A stretch of DNA of 64,000 bases from Dermatemys mawii (lineage: Eukaryota; Chordata; Testudines; Dermatemydidae), in NCBI GenBank assembly GCA_007922305.1, contig ML677373.1:11582127-11646126 (forward strand), in the 5' to 3' direction. Each line of letters opens with the position of its first letter. The stretch's first letter is position 1. The translations under genes and the position numbers were made by a program. This document shows, piece by piece, positions 1 through 11,370 of this stretch. The notes below the pieces were generated by a model that worked only from the letters and a program-made list of their open reading frames with translations, was not told the DNA's origin and made no database searches.

Positions 1-477
1 GGCTGACCTTTTATCCACAGAACACAATACAATTCCCTGGGCTACTTCCCCACAGCAGTCGCTGCTTCTTCAAACTCCACTTCACCCTTACCTCAGGGCC
101 TCCTTCCTTCTGTATGATATGTTGTCCACCACTCAGTCTCACCAACAGCAGAACTTCCTTCCACAGCTCCTGACACCCACAGCCCACCTTGACTAACTGG
201 GAGGTTTTTATCTGGATTCAGCCAGTCCCTGATTGGCTTCAGGTGTCCCAATCAGGCTAGCTGTTTCTACTCCTTTCTGGAAGATTCTTAATTGGTCCCA
301 GGTGTCTTGATTGGTCTGGAGTAGCCTTTGTTTGGCTATCCAGGGAACAGGGACCTGCACATCCTGAGACTAATATACCTGCCTTCCAGCACTCTCCTAT
401 ATCCTTCTGGTCTGACTCCGTCACAGTATCTAATACCTGGCCACTTCAATCTTCAGAAGTTCTCAGCATTAATTGGA

Positions 478-690
478 AGATGGGGGGCTCTAATAGTCAG
501 AACACGTGTCAGGACGCCTGGGTTCCTTCTATTCCTGCTTTTGCCAATGAGTCATCATGTGACCTTGAGCAAGTCACTTGACCCTCTTGGTGCTTCATTT
601 TGCCCATCTGTAAAATGGAGGATAATATCGGCTGCACTTGGCAGGGGTGTGATGAGGCTGTTTGTAAATCACTGGAAGTCATCGCACTGA
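478..690 (+). repeat. MIR-like CORE-SINE
   Basis: The segment GTGACCTTGAGCAAGTCACT, a pyrimidine-rich stretch and CATCTGTAAAATGGAG around 560-620 is the classic MIR core. The preceding 'cctgggttcc' and following 'gtaaatc' stretches fit the ends of such a SINE. Confidence 0.75.
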
Positions 691-1084
691 GCAGGGCTCT
701 GTGGATGCACAGTTTTGTTGTAGAACTTTACTTATGAATAAAATGGCCAGTGGAGTGGTTGGTCCCTGATCAATGTTCTATTAAAGATCTTCACAGCTGA
801 GAGCTTCGGTTAATGGGATTGAAAGGGAACAACCCTCTAATGCTGGTGCTCCAAGGAGAGGTGGGTGTCCAGTCCACTGGCAGGGGGAAAGCAGGACATT
901 TCCAACAACATTGTGGCCTGGGTCATTTATTATCCAGGTCGGAGGTGGGAGCAACTCACGTAACTTGGCGTATCTTATGCCAAGAAAGCTTCCCACGGTG
1001 AGCAGCTTAGCACTGTCTGCTTTTATACTTTGTAATGTCCCCAGCAGCTTCCAAAGCGTTTTCTGAACATGGTTGCCACGCAGC

Positions 1085-1200
1085 TCTAGGTAAATATCAC
1101 TATCCCCATTTTACAGATGAAGAAACTGAGGCACGGGGAGATTGCGTGGCCTTTGTCAAGCCGTTTGGTGAGTCAGTAGCATAGCCCAAATCTCCTGCTC
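1085..1200 (-). repeat. MIR-like SINE, antisense
   Basis: CCCCATTTTACAGATGAAGA followed by AACTGAGGCACGGGGAGAT is the reverse complement of the MIR core. The copy ends near 'cccaaatctcctgctc'. Confidence 0.7.
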
Positions 1201-2014
1201 TAATCATGAGATGGAGCGACTGTAGCAGATGTTGCCTGTTTACTGTGAGAGTCCTGGTTTGAGTCTGCTCTGGTCAAGTGCACTGGGAGAAAAGGCCAAG
1301 TCCAGTTAATGAATGGTTAAGCCCACTCACTGGTATTTGGCACCAGCTGTTGAGCATGGCATCAATGAAGTTTTTGATCCCAGTATTTGTGTTTGAGAGG
1401 CAGGTTTTGTGGCAAAGCTATAGAATAAGGGCATTGTGTGAGCAGGACAACAGTGCCGGAGGGAGGAGTGTATAGTACCCAAATCTGGAAGGAGTAGTCT
1501 GCAGAGTCCAAGCTGAAATGGAAAGGCAGCAAGCTAATGAACAGCGAATGCTCACACATCACGGTGTCCTGGCATAAACCGCAGGGCATGTCTGCACTTG
1601 ATCTCTTCGCACTCGGTTAGGTCCCCAATGCAATGAGATTTACCCCCTGCTGCAAATGTGTTGTCGGAGTGGGGGAGGAGGTCCAGGCTGGCGCTTTCAT
1701 TTAACCCTTTCCGTTAGTCTAGCAGATCCTTGGTCTGCCTGGAGGTGTGGAGCTGCCAGGCCTAAGCAATGTATTCATTATGAGCGGTTAGTTACTTGGG
1801 GAGTAAAAGGTGAAGCTCTTCTGAGCCCCTCCCTGTGTCTAGATCCCTGTTGGGAAGGATGTTCTGGGTGGAGCTGCTGTGTTGTCCTGTTCTGGAGGCT
1901 TATGGACCCACCTCCCACCTGTTTAAGTTGGCTCCCTGGCAAGCCCCTCGCCACCATCCACACTCGATTGGCAGCTGGAGCCCGTCTAGCAGGGTCTGTC
2001 TCCTGGCTCTGTCA

Positions 2015-2150
2015 GTTCAGATAGGTGGGTATTATTCTCCCTGCTAATTCTAAGGATAAGGAAAGTGAGACAGACCGGGAAGTGTCTTGCCACAGGTCAG
2101 ACAGCCAGTCAGTGGCAGAGTCAGGAATGATAGCTCCCTGCCCCTTGTCC
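2015..2150 (-). repeat. MIR-like SINE, antisense, next to exon 1
   Basis: The sequence 'gtattattctccctg...aggaaagtgagac...cttgccacaggtcagacagcc' matches the antisense MIR layout in diverged form. It ends about 90 bp before the exon 1 acceptor. Confidence 0.6.
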
Positions 2151-2242
2151 AATTTGCTAGGCCCCGCTTCCCCTCCTCGCATCTTCGCTGTGGAATACCA
2201 GGTGTTCTTGTGGCCCTAAATTCGCTCCCCTGTCTGTTCCAG

Positions 2243-2347
2243 GCCATGGCTCTGTTCCAGGATCTGCTGAATGAAGTCAATGGCGTGAAGACGGCTAATT
2301 TTCATATGAACGAGGGCCTCCAAAACATCCAGGGGAAGCTTGACTTG
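2243..2347 (+). CDS. QRICH2: QRICH2 coding exon 1 in window (residues 1-35)
   Basis: The exon is 35 codons, phase 0 at both ends. A pyrimidine-rich acceptor ends TTCCAG at 2242 and the donor is GTGAGT at 2348. It encodes an amphipathic helix beginning AMALFQDLLNEV. The second codon is an ATG in a strong Kozak context (GCCATGG), so initiation here is possible. The good splice acceptor and the family's longer N-terminus make an internal exon more likely. Confidence 0.8.
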
Positions 2348-5300
2348 GTGAGTGTGGCCCTAGCCCACAGAGCGGGGCCGGCCTGGTCACGCAGTGAGGG
2401 GAGCGCCAAACCTTCTCCTTCCACCCCTGAGGAACCGACATCCCCTCGTCCCTCTTGCTGTCCGCATTGAGCCCTCCCTCTCCTCCACCACCTGGGCTAG
2501 CCTTGTGCCACACATCTGCAGCGGGGCTCTCCCTCCTGCCACGGGCAGCATCCAACCCCAAGAGGAGTTAGCGCAGCATGGCCGCTTGAGTGAGGGCAGC
2601 AAAGAGAAGGAGGAGACCTCTCTCCTGGCCCCTGGCCCCTTGATTTCTCTTCTCGCTCCTCCCCAGGCCTTTTTGAGCTGATCTTCTCCACCCCTCCTGT
2701 GTTTTGGGGGCAACTTAGAGTGCAAGCTGCTTAGAGCCAGGAATGTGCCTGGCTTATGTGCAGCAGATCAGCCTGCTCGAATTCCCCCTCTGCACGGGTA
2801 AGGGAGAATGTCTTCTCTCCCTCCCTCTGTCTGTCTGCGGTAATGCTGGTGAGAGCAGGCAGAGGGGACTGGCTGACCTTTCCTCTCCTGTCGGAATTGC
2901 AATGAAGACCAGCTGGTGTCCTGAGGACTGCCCCCTGTTACTCTAATACCAGGAAAGGGCAGGCAGGGGGTTGCTCTGGGGAGAGCGGAGCGGGGAGAAT
3001 CCATAGTTCACCATGTAAAATATCTCATTTTGCTTGTACATAGGCCCCCTCAATTAAAATGCCCACGCGGTGTCTGTGGCGTGGGACAAGGGGGAGGAAC
3101 AGGATGCTCTGTGGGTGCAAAACCAGCCGCTAGCTAAGCTGGCCAGGGCTGGCAGAAGGCATTGGTGGGGCTGAGCTGCATCGGCAGAGCTGGGAAGGGA
3201 ATGGCAGGGGATGCTGGGGCTGATTTCCATTGGCCGTGAGGCTCGTGGGGAGCCCAGGCCTGGAACAGCGGGGCAGGATTCCAGTCAGAACTGAGCTGTG
3301 CTGGGCACTGGGGAGCTGCTATTCTAGCAGAGCTGTGTGTGGCCCCACACACCAACCACGTGGCTGAGTCGATGTGGCTGGGAAAAAACATGGGGGGAGT
3401 CGTGCACTGGGCTCACCTGCATTCTCAGGCCTTCCCCTCCCTAGAGCCTTGTTACTGTTCCTCAGCACTCTGCCCCGGAGGTAACCAGCGCCAGGGCAGC
3501 GGGAATGGGGTTTGTACTCCCAGAGCCTGGGGAGGCTGGGCTGGGCAGCCAAGCCTGTAACAGCAGAGCCAGTTGCCTGGCTCAGGTAACATGAGCTGAT
3601 GCTGCAGCCAGGATGTAAAAATTCAGCCGTCGGGATCCCAGCGAGGTGACAGTCATGCCTGATGGGCGTGACACAAGTCTACGGAGTTCCCATCCCCAGG
3701 GACCCATGGGGCAGGTGGGGTAGAGAATCATTCACCTTTGTATCACCACTGCCTTCTCCTGCCAGTTCCACCAGGGTAGGGCAGGTTTAGAATCCATCCG
3801 GGGGCTTGGGAGGAGCCCCCGTGGCAGAGGGGCTGAGAAAGAACATTGGACTGGGAGGGGGTATTTAGTGTAGAGAAGGGTGAGGAAGAGCCAATCCCCT
3901 GCGAACTGCTGGAGGAGTTAGATAAAGGGGCCCAGCATGGGATCCAGGACAGGGCACCTGTCCATGCTCCTTGAAGGACTAAGACCGGGAGCCATGGTGA
4001 GCGAGAACTCTCAGCAGGTAAATCATTCTAGCAAGGCCTGGGGGAGCTCCCACCTGCCTCATGCTGGCCCTAGGTCTCTGCCAATTGAGGGATTGTTGCC
4101 AGGTGGGGGAGAGTCTGAACCTTGTGATGCTGCCCACAGGGAGGCTGCAGAGCTTGGCAGTGCCCAGCTTCCTCGTACCTTCAGGGGTCCTCACGGTGGC
4201 CACCTGCAGGAATGCTTGCAAAACACGCTAACTCCCCCAAGGCTCCAGCCCGCCAGGAGAGCTCATTCTGTTTGCAGCTTGGCAAGCCGCTTTTTCCCAT
4301 GAGCCTTCGGGGAAGGGAGGGGGGCTGTGGGGAAGCAGTAAACATCTCGTTTCCTAGAGTACAGGGAAACAAAAGCTAAGTGGGTGCCAAGGCTGAGCCT
4401 TTAGTGTATGTGTTCAGCCCTGAAACCATGCTCTACCTGAGAGACTAGGCGCTCGCCTCCCAGACCCTGCGTGACTCGGGCCAGCCCAGCCTACCTCTCT
4501 GATCTTATCACGACCCGTTCTGATTTGCTACTGATGTGTCCAGCCCCAAAGTCCCCCGCAACACAGGACTGGAACACCCTCCCTATCCCGCTTCCCCAGG
4601 CCACCCCCTCTTGTCTTTCCAGTCTCTTCCAAACGCCGGCTTCTTCAGCTCCAACAAGTGGGGCTTGAAAAACCCACTTTCTTGTGGTAGGTAGGAAACT
4701 GATCCATGCAGTCTTTCCATTGATTTCAGTGGGCTGTGGATCAGACCCATAGTGCGGGGCTTTCAGGGTTTTTCATGGTGACCTTTTCCGTTTAATTGGT
4801 GCCCACCCCAATCCCCATCATATACAACACAATGACCTGAGGTCAGAGCTAGTTTCAAGTGGTTTACTTGTATGCTGCGCTTAGAGGGATATGACCAAGG
4901 CAGAAAACAATATTTATAAATATCACACCCTTTCTTGGGTGTTTCATACCACTTAAGATGATCAAAACTGAAAGATCTTTACCAATCAGAGGCCTGATTC
5001 TGCAAGCATTTTCTCACATCTGCCCCTTTGTCAGAAGGCTTTGTCAGGCTGGGTTCTTAATCTGTTTTTCAGAACATATGTTCTTTAATTAAGGAGAGTG
5101 ATGTGCAAAAAAATAATCTTCTCAGTTTGCTTTCTGTTTATCTCCCGTTTGGTGCACTACTACAAAGATCTTGTGTTGAGTTTTCAGTACTGGAGGAAGA
5201 AATATTTAAAGGCACACCATTGACTTAAGCATCCCATTTCTGCCTGAATTTTTTGGACCCTTTCCAGTTAACAACAACTCCCAAAATTACTAGAATTGAA

Positions 5301-5778
5301 ATGAACTAGAGCAAAGTGGTGTTTTTCGCTTGCTCCTTCAGCTAGTTTATTTTGCATTTTGTATAGTCAAATTTTTCCCCACTCCTTAAGAACAAACAGT
5401 CAGTTTCTTCCCGTCTTGCTTGCATGACTTTCACAGAGCAACAGCAGAGAGGAAAAACATTAAAAGACAGGAAAATAGGATTGTAAACCCACAATTTGGC
5501 AGGGGGACCAAGGGGCGTTTCACTCCGTTTTTGAAATTGACTGTATTTCAGGCTGATGCCACTCCCTTTTGAAATAAGAATAACAGCAAAATCGATATTG
5601 GAGGGCGGAATATAAATGTGCGCACACATTGTGGGTGTGTGGGTTTGCACTTGCACATGTGTGCTCACACAGCCCCCCCCCCATTTTGGATTTAATTTTC
5701 AATTGGCCATCTTCCTTTTTAAAGGCAATCACACACACTAGACTGTAGGAGATTAACTAAACTCTCTTCTCTTGCAAG
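2348..5778 (+). other. Intron after exon 1
   Basis: This is a 3.4-kb intron. It is GC-rich in its first half and AT-rich at about 4840-5370. A short motif at about 4700-4755 (ending 'cagtgggctgtggatcagacc') looks like an old dispersed repeat. A C-homopolymer lies near 5670. No gene was seen. Confidence 0.6.
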
Positions 5779-5859
5779 AATGTACAACTAGATACCCAGG
5801 AGATTGGCAATCAACTGCAGACCTGCATCGCTGATCAGAAGAACTTGGATAGTGATGTG
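5779..5859 (+). CDS. QRICH2: QRICH2 coding exon 2 (residues 36-62)
   Basis: The exon is 27 codons, phase 0/0. The acceptor is CTTGCAAG (5771-5778) and the donor is GTAAGT at 5860. It encodes a polar, Gln-rich helix (NVQLDTQEIGNQLQT). The frame continues without a stop from exon 1 into exon 3. There is little family signal in this exon alone; position, splice sites and frame support it. Confidence 0.78.
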
Positions 5860-7130
5860 GTAAGTCTCTGAGGGGAACAATTCGCATATGAATTGCCAAG
5901 GCAGTTTTGGGACCCCAGTTCTCATTCCTTGACTCCTCCTTTCTGAATGCTGATCTTCACTGAAATACCTAGCTCTCCTCCTCTGTTATTTCTTCCCCCA
6001 GGTCTTCTGCTCTGAGTCAAGAGCTCAGCTACTTGGACCAGGAAGGAACTGATCCTGAACATAGGCACCAACTCCTTGGATGCTCCAGGGATGGAGCACC
6101 CATGAGGAAAAATTAGTGGGTGCTCTGCACCCACAGGCAGCCAAGCTACCCTCCCCACCCCCCTCACCTCTGCCTCCTCCCCTGAACACACTGCATCCCT
6201 GCCACTCCGCCTACCTCCCAGCACTTGCTGCTGCCAAACAGCTGTTTGGCGGCGTAGCAAGCTCTGGGAGGGAGGGGGAGGAGGCGGGGCTGGGGTGGAG
6301 ATTTAGAGAAGGAGTTGGAATAAGGGTAGGGAGGGGGTGGAGTTGGGGCAGGGACTTTGGAGAAGGGATTGGAATTGGGGCAGGGGCAGGAGGGGGCGGG
6401 GCAAGGGTGAAGTCGGGGCAGGGCTGGGGTAGAGGGAAGGTCAAGCACCCACCCACGTGAGCAGAAATCAGTGCCTATGATCCTGAGAGGTGCTGATCAA
6501 CTCACTCCCTGTGACTTCAGTGCTCAGCATGTCTCAGGATCAGACCCTAAGCAGCGTTAAGTGTCCCTTTCACCTGCAGTAGGAACAGGAATTACACATG
6601 TATTGACGGTCAAGGCACGAGTCTCTTCCTGAGTTTCTATGGTGTCCTCCTTCCTCCTGACACATCAGGAAACACCCCAATCCATCCAGCTTCCTCTCTT
6701 GCTAGAGGATTCTTTAGAGGCAGGAAATGCCAGAGCTTCAATAGGAGGAGTTAGAGCTTTCGCTTCTCCACTAGGGAGGCTTAGGTGTCTGTCCCTGATA
6801 CTCCATGATCACAGAAGCAATGGCGTGGGCAGCTGGGGAGGATCTGCACCATCATGGAACCAAGGATGCTGAACTGGTTCTCATGCATAGTAACATTCCT
6901 CTTCTCCTGGTGCTCTCCCTGTAAGACGCCCCTATTTTTATTGGTAAGTCCAAGACAAAGTCAGCTGCTCAGTTTGGGGAACATAGATTGACAGAGAAGA
7001 TATCTTCTTGGATGATCCCTGGCCTGCTAGTCTCTGAAGAGTTAATGGAGAAGAGAATGAAAGTCCTTCCTAGACAGGCACCATAGAAATACAGTCATCT
7101 CTGTTTGGTTTTGGTTTGCTTTCTTTCCAG
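5860..7130 (+). other. Intron after exon 2
   Basis: A 1.27-kb intron. About a third is the hAT-type element above; nothing else was recognised. Confidence 0.6.
6051..6486. mobile_element. Non-autonomous hAT-type element with 8-bp target duplication
   Basis: GATCCTGA occurs at 6051-6058 and again at 6479-6486, bracketing a 420-bp segment (6059-6478). The segment starts ACATAGGCACCAACTCC and ends GTGCCTAT, which gives short inverted ends. An 8-bp duplication is typical of hAT elements. The interior has a 'gagcaccca...gggtgctctgcaccca' block and a G-rich tail. The family recurs at about 46430 (ATAGGCGCCGACTCC). No coding capacity. Confidence 0.8.
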
Positions 7131-7247
7131 AGGAACTTAGAGCAAAGGTTAAACCTCTATCCGTCCCCCGAAGAAATGTATAACATGGTGCGCTGGGAAG
7201 TTCTGGAGGACTGCCTTGTGACAGGCAAAGGCAAGAGCCCACCCACT
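7131..7247 (+). CDS. QRICH2: QRICH2 coding exon 3 (residues 63-101)
   Basis: The exon is 39 codons, phase 0/0. A strong polypyrimidine tract and TTTCCAG precede 7131, and the donor is GTGAGT at 7248. It encodes the end of the N-terminal helix (RNLEQRLNLYPSPEEMYNM), then a Trp-containing segment (VRWEVLEDCLV), and ends in a Lys/Pro-rich linker into the repeat region. Confidence 0.82.
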
Positions 7248-10200
7248 GTGAGTGTAACTTCAATTAGGGGTCTTGGGGGGTGGGGGTGAAGAGGGAGCTT
7301 AATACGTTCACCTCCTTCCTCTACCTGTGCCGAGACGTCCCCGTAATAGAGTGGGGAGAGAGATCTTGTGAATCTGGACCTTTTCCGGCCTTCGTGCGGC
7401 TCGACACAAACGTGTCTGATCTGAGACGCTCTTCTCTGGGGCAGGAGGTCCGGGCCTGGCTTTGGAAGATCAGCCGGTACCTCTGTCACGTTTCATGTTT
7501 CTAGACCCCAGTGCCTTGCAAGGTGCCACTTGATTAGGCTCTCATCCAGGGCTTCTCTCTCTAAATGTGGCCTTTTCTGAGCAAAACCATGTGAAACTGG
7601 AGATGTGAGAAACAGTGAGACCTTTTCCCTCCGCCTGCCCTCTGACCCCATGTTGGGAGGGTATCTTGTGATTGCCATTCCTCTGAGACCATGAGCACTG
7701 GAAATCCTTGTATGACTCCTACCCAGGCCTTCCCAGGGCAAAGGCACTGGAACAGGGGGGCCAAGGGGTCATGGCCCTCTCACTTTTTGCCCATCCATTT
7801 TTCACCATCAGCCTCACTCCTCTCCCTCTTTGTCTCCCTGAGGTTCCACCTCCGAGCCAGGCCGGAACTGGAGCCTGGCCCAGGAAGCCCAGGCAACTGT
7901 GGGGCACTGCCACCCTTCCATCTGCCCTGGTTGGAGGGTTCTGGCGGGTGGGGACATGGGCCTGGGGCTGCTTTCTGGCCCCCCCACCATGGGCAGGTGG
8001 AGGGGCCCAGGCTCCCTGGCCACACGCCGGCTTCCTGCTTCGTTGGGGGCGGGGTCTCAGGGGGAAGAGGGTGGCAGGAGTGGGGCCAAGGAAGAGGCCA
8101 CTTCTGGGAAGGCTCTGCCCCTGTCGCCGTGTCTAATTAGCACAGTACGGGAAGGATTATTTATGTCATTCGGAGGCCTCCACATTCTTGGAATTTATGC
8201 ATTACAGGGTTTTACAATGGTGACTGGTCTAAATTAACCACTGGGGTAACCCCACTGACCCATCAGCTTTACCCAGTGCATGAATTTGGTCCTTTCTTTC
8301 CATGCATGTTAAAAATTCAACTTACAACTGATCTGATTCTTTCCCTTTTCATGTGTCCATGGTGCAGGCGTAGGGCAGCTTCCTGTTGCATTTTACTGTC
8401 CAGGGAAGTCACTGGCTGAATCTTCATGATTAGATAGCAGCGATATCGTTATGTCTTATAGGGACTGATTAGAAGGCTAGTCCTGAGTGAAGAGGAATTT
8501 GGTGGCTGTTGCCAGGGGATGGCTGCCAGCCTCAGAAAATAGCTCCACAGTGTGACACAACTGGTAGCTTAGGGTCAAGCTGGAGGAATGCTAGAGTGGA
8601 GTAAGTCATGGTGTTGTGGGTCAGGAAGGAGATGCACTGGAAGATGCGGAGGAACTTACACGGTGTTTCCGTGTACCATGCCTCGCTCTAGCCATTGTGC
8701 TTGCAGAACTGAGTACTTTGCACATGTAGGACTAACCCTGCTCTTTTCCAAGAGGTTCCTCAGAGCAGATCTCCACTTCTCCCTGTTCAGTTCAAGCCCC
8801 GTTTCTCTCTCAGAATGCAGACATCCCGTTATTCTAATTCACATCCCCTTTGCTTTGATCTCCTCTTTCATCGTATGCAAATAGCACACTATACACTTTA
8901 CCAGTGCATTTGCATCGGTGGAGAATATATCGGTTTAGCTGTGGTCAGGGTTACAGTTATGCACATGGAAGTGGGTTAGAATAGGTGCATGTGTGTATTG
9001 TGATTGGTACTCATTGGAGGCGCAAGGGAGCCTGTAGTGGAGGTGAGGAGCCTGTGAGCGTGTTTGCACAGGAAGGCTTGTGGGCGAAGATAGGTTTAAC
9101 TGGGGACTCTAACTTGTAGTGCTCACCTTTGTGGAGTTTGTACATCAGCAACCTTAAATCCAAGATAACGAAGGAAAGTGCCCAATTGCACACATCTGTA
9201 ATACACCCCTCCATCCATGCCCAGGCTGTGAGGGAAGCTCAGGGGCAGTGTTTGGCTCATAGCATGTCTGTCCAACAATTGACTTCATATCGCATCATAC
9301 AAGGTGGCAACATCATGACCATACCATTCTGTGGGTGTCACAGATTCGCTACTGATCCCTCTGTAGGTATGGAGTAGAAAAATAGACACTAACAGGGCAC
9401 AGGAGGTGATAGCCTACAGGGCAAATCAACCCATAGGAATACAACAAGTTTATTGATCATTTGGGAGCTTCTGTTCCAGTGCTCATCTCTCTAGTAAGCA
9501 CCACATGATATTCCTGACGGGTGCTATTCTTGTTCTGTGTCAGAAACTCGCTAACGTTACCCCGTGCAGGTGGCATAGTTTCCAAAAGAAATCATTTCTC
9601 TCCTTACCACGGAATGCCGTTTCATTTGTATGTGAAATGTGACTGCTAATTCCCAGAATGAGCCTGGAACGGACTGGTGCTGTTAGGAGGTGAAGAAGCT
9701 GATCAGACCTTCTCAGAATGGGCAATGGGATAGGCCTGTGCCCCCAGATCTAGAGCTGAATGTGGATTTTCAGCTCCTGAGTGTCTGTGGGTGGACCTGG
9801 GGTTCTGGTTTGTCCTGGGGAGACCCCCAGTAGACCTATGCTCAGGATCCTGGTACCAACGCCCCCCCCCTCCCCCGCCCCAACCTCAGTCTCACACATT
9901 TTAGCTCAAGAGCACTTCAGTCCAGGGTTTCAGTTCTGGCTCATGTGATTTTCATGCATACACAGTGCTTGTTGTTCTGATGAAGGGCGTTTTGGCAGAC
10001 AGAATAACTGTAATACCTGGTGGGAAGGGAATGTGGGAAGTAGCTGGGGATTTCCCCATGGTGGGTAAGGGTGTGACTGACAGAGGGGCACAGTATACAA
10101 TTGAGGGGTGCGGGGAGCGGGGACACATATCTGCTAGGAATCCCATCCCAGAGACTCCTCTAGAAAGCAGGCTCTTAGGAGACACTTGGCCACTAGTGGA

Positions 10201-10457
10201 ATTGGTTCAGGGACCAGCAAGGTCTTCGAAAGGTGTTTTGTGATTGCTGCTTTCTTTCAGTATAAAGGCCAGTTTGGGGGCACGTCCTGTCCCCTTGTCC
10301 ATTCTGTCTGGTTTGACGGGAGCAGTATTTCCTGTTGAGGTGCAGAAATAGAGGAGGGTGGTTTGGAATATCCCAGCTCTCCCCTCCCGCCACAACGCCA
10401 CGCTTCACTTCGAACTAGTGCCTATCAGTAAATTGCTCCCATTCCATTGGTTTCCAG
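7248..10457 (+). other. Intron after exon 3
   Basis: A 3.2-kb intron. About 7840-8110 is GC-rich with long open frames on both strands; these show no family signal and arise from composition. A C-rich run lies at about 9861-9882. No gene was recognised. Confidence 0.55.
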
Positions 10458-11370
10458 GAAGGCCAGTCTGTGGATCCCAGCCTGGGCCAGCCCTCTCCAG
10501 CCAAGCAACCAGTCAGAAAATCCTCTGCAACCTGGGCAGGGGCTCCAGGGAGCCAGCCTGGCTCTCCCACCAGCAGACCTGGTACTCCAGGAATGCAGGC
10601 TGGGACCAGGGCAGGCATGCCAGCGGTCCAGCCAGCAGCCCGGGCAGGCACTCCTGGAACCAGGGCAGGCACACCAGAAGCCCAAGCAATCACTCCAGGC
10701 TCCCCCAGGGCCCAGCCAGGGGCCCAGCCAGGCTTCCCCAAGGCCCAGCCAGGCTACCCTGGGGCCCAGCCAGGCTCCCCCGGGGTCCAGCCAGGGGCCC
10801 AGCCAGGCTCCCCCGGGGTCCAGCCAGGGGCCCAGCCAGGCTCCCCCGGGGTCCAGCCAGGGGCCCAGCCAGGCTCCCCCGGGGTCCAGCCAGGCTTGCC
10901 CGGGGCCCAGGCAGGTGCTCCAGGAACCCTGCCAAGCTTCCCTGGCACCTGGCCCAGTTCCCCAGTGACCCAGGTGGGGCCTCCTGGAGTCTGGCCTGGA
11001 GCTCCAGGGACCCAGGCAGGCTACCTTGGGACCCCAGCGGGCACTTCAGTATTGCAGTCCACATCACCTACAGCAGGTGTCTCAGCTCCAGCTGCCCAGC
11101 TTGCAATTCCACCTGGCCCTTACTCTGCCTTTACATCCCCGGCGTCGCCTTTACAAGAGAAGGACAAACGCCTAACCTCATCCACCCCACGCGAGTCCTC
11201 CGGGTCCAGCAGCGCCTCTAGCCGCTACTCTGATACTGTGGAAGCGCTGCGCCAGGTCGGGCAGCTGACCGACCTCTACAGCGCCTTGAAGGAGCAAATC
11301 AACCAACTGGAGCAATTCAAGTGTAGCCACGCTGACCTCGACAAGCTGCGACGGTTCCTCTCGGATGCAG
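10458..11370 (+). CDS. QRICH2: QRICH2 large exon 4, Gln/Pro/Gly/Ala repeat region (residues 102-406)
   Basis: This 913-nt exon follows acceptor TTTCCAG (10457) and ends at donor GTAGGG (11371), leaving one base of a split Val codon. Its first three quarters are low-complexity Gly/Pro/Gln/Ala sequence built from xQPG and xPG units. Four identical 33-bp copies at 10764-10895 each encode AQPGSPGVQPG. This matches the glutamine-rich repeat region that names the family, though it is much shorter than in human. The last 55 or so residues turn helical, with a Ser-rich start and then DTVEALRQVGQLTDLYSALK, leading into the coiled-coil half. Base composition is strongly GC-rich, so the opposite strand and other frames also stay open; those are shadows. 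Repeats of this kind are expected to be disordered and to vary in copy number. Confidence 0.88.
10764..10895 (+). repeat. 33-bp coding tandem repeat, four identical copies
   Basis: Units start at 10764, 10797, 10830 and 10863. Each is identical at the base level and encodes an 11-residue unit, except that the last base of the fourth copy differs. Degenerate relatives of the same xQPG motif extend from about 10700 to 10920. The period is a multiple of three, so copy-number change keeps the frame. Confidence 0.95.

Larger units (their letters stand above)
1..2242. other. Region upstream of the first recognised exon
   Basis: No coding exon was recognised here. The family's N-terminal exons should precede exon 1, but no matching open segment with splice sites was seen, so they probably lie outside the window. 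The region holds three MIR-like SINEs, listed separately, and otherwise unassigned DNA. Confidence 0.6.

Noticed and set aside
6080..6460. Open frames on both strands rich in Gly or Pro
   Set aside because: They lie inside the hAT-type element at 6059-6478 and come from its G-rich repeats.
7691..8237. Overlapping open frames of 110-150 codons on both strands in the intron after exon 3
   Set aside because: The region is GC-rich; the products are Gly/Pro/Trp-rich with no domain and no splice support.
10358..11221. Long open frames on both strands over QRICH2 exon 4 (for example 10690-11067 minus, 10358-11221 plus in another frame)
   Set aside because: The repeat unit is GC-rich and three-periodic, so several frames lack stops. 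Only the frame that joins the splice sites and flanking exons is supported.
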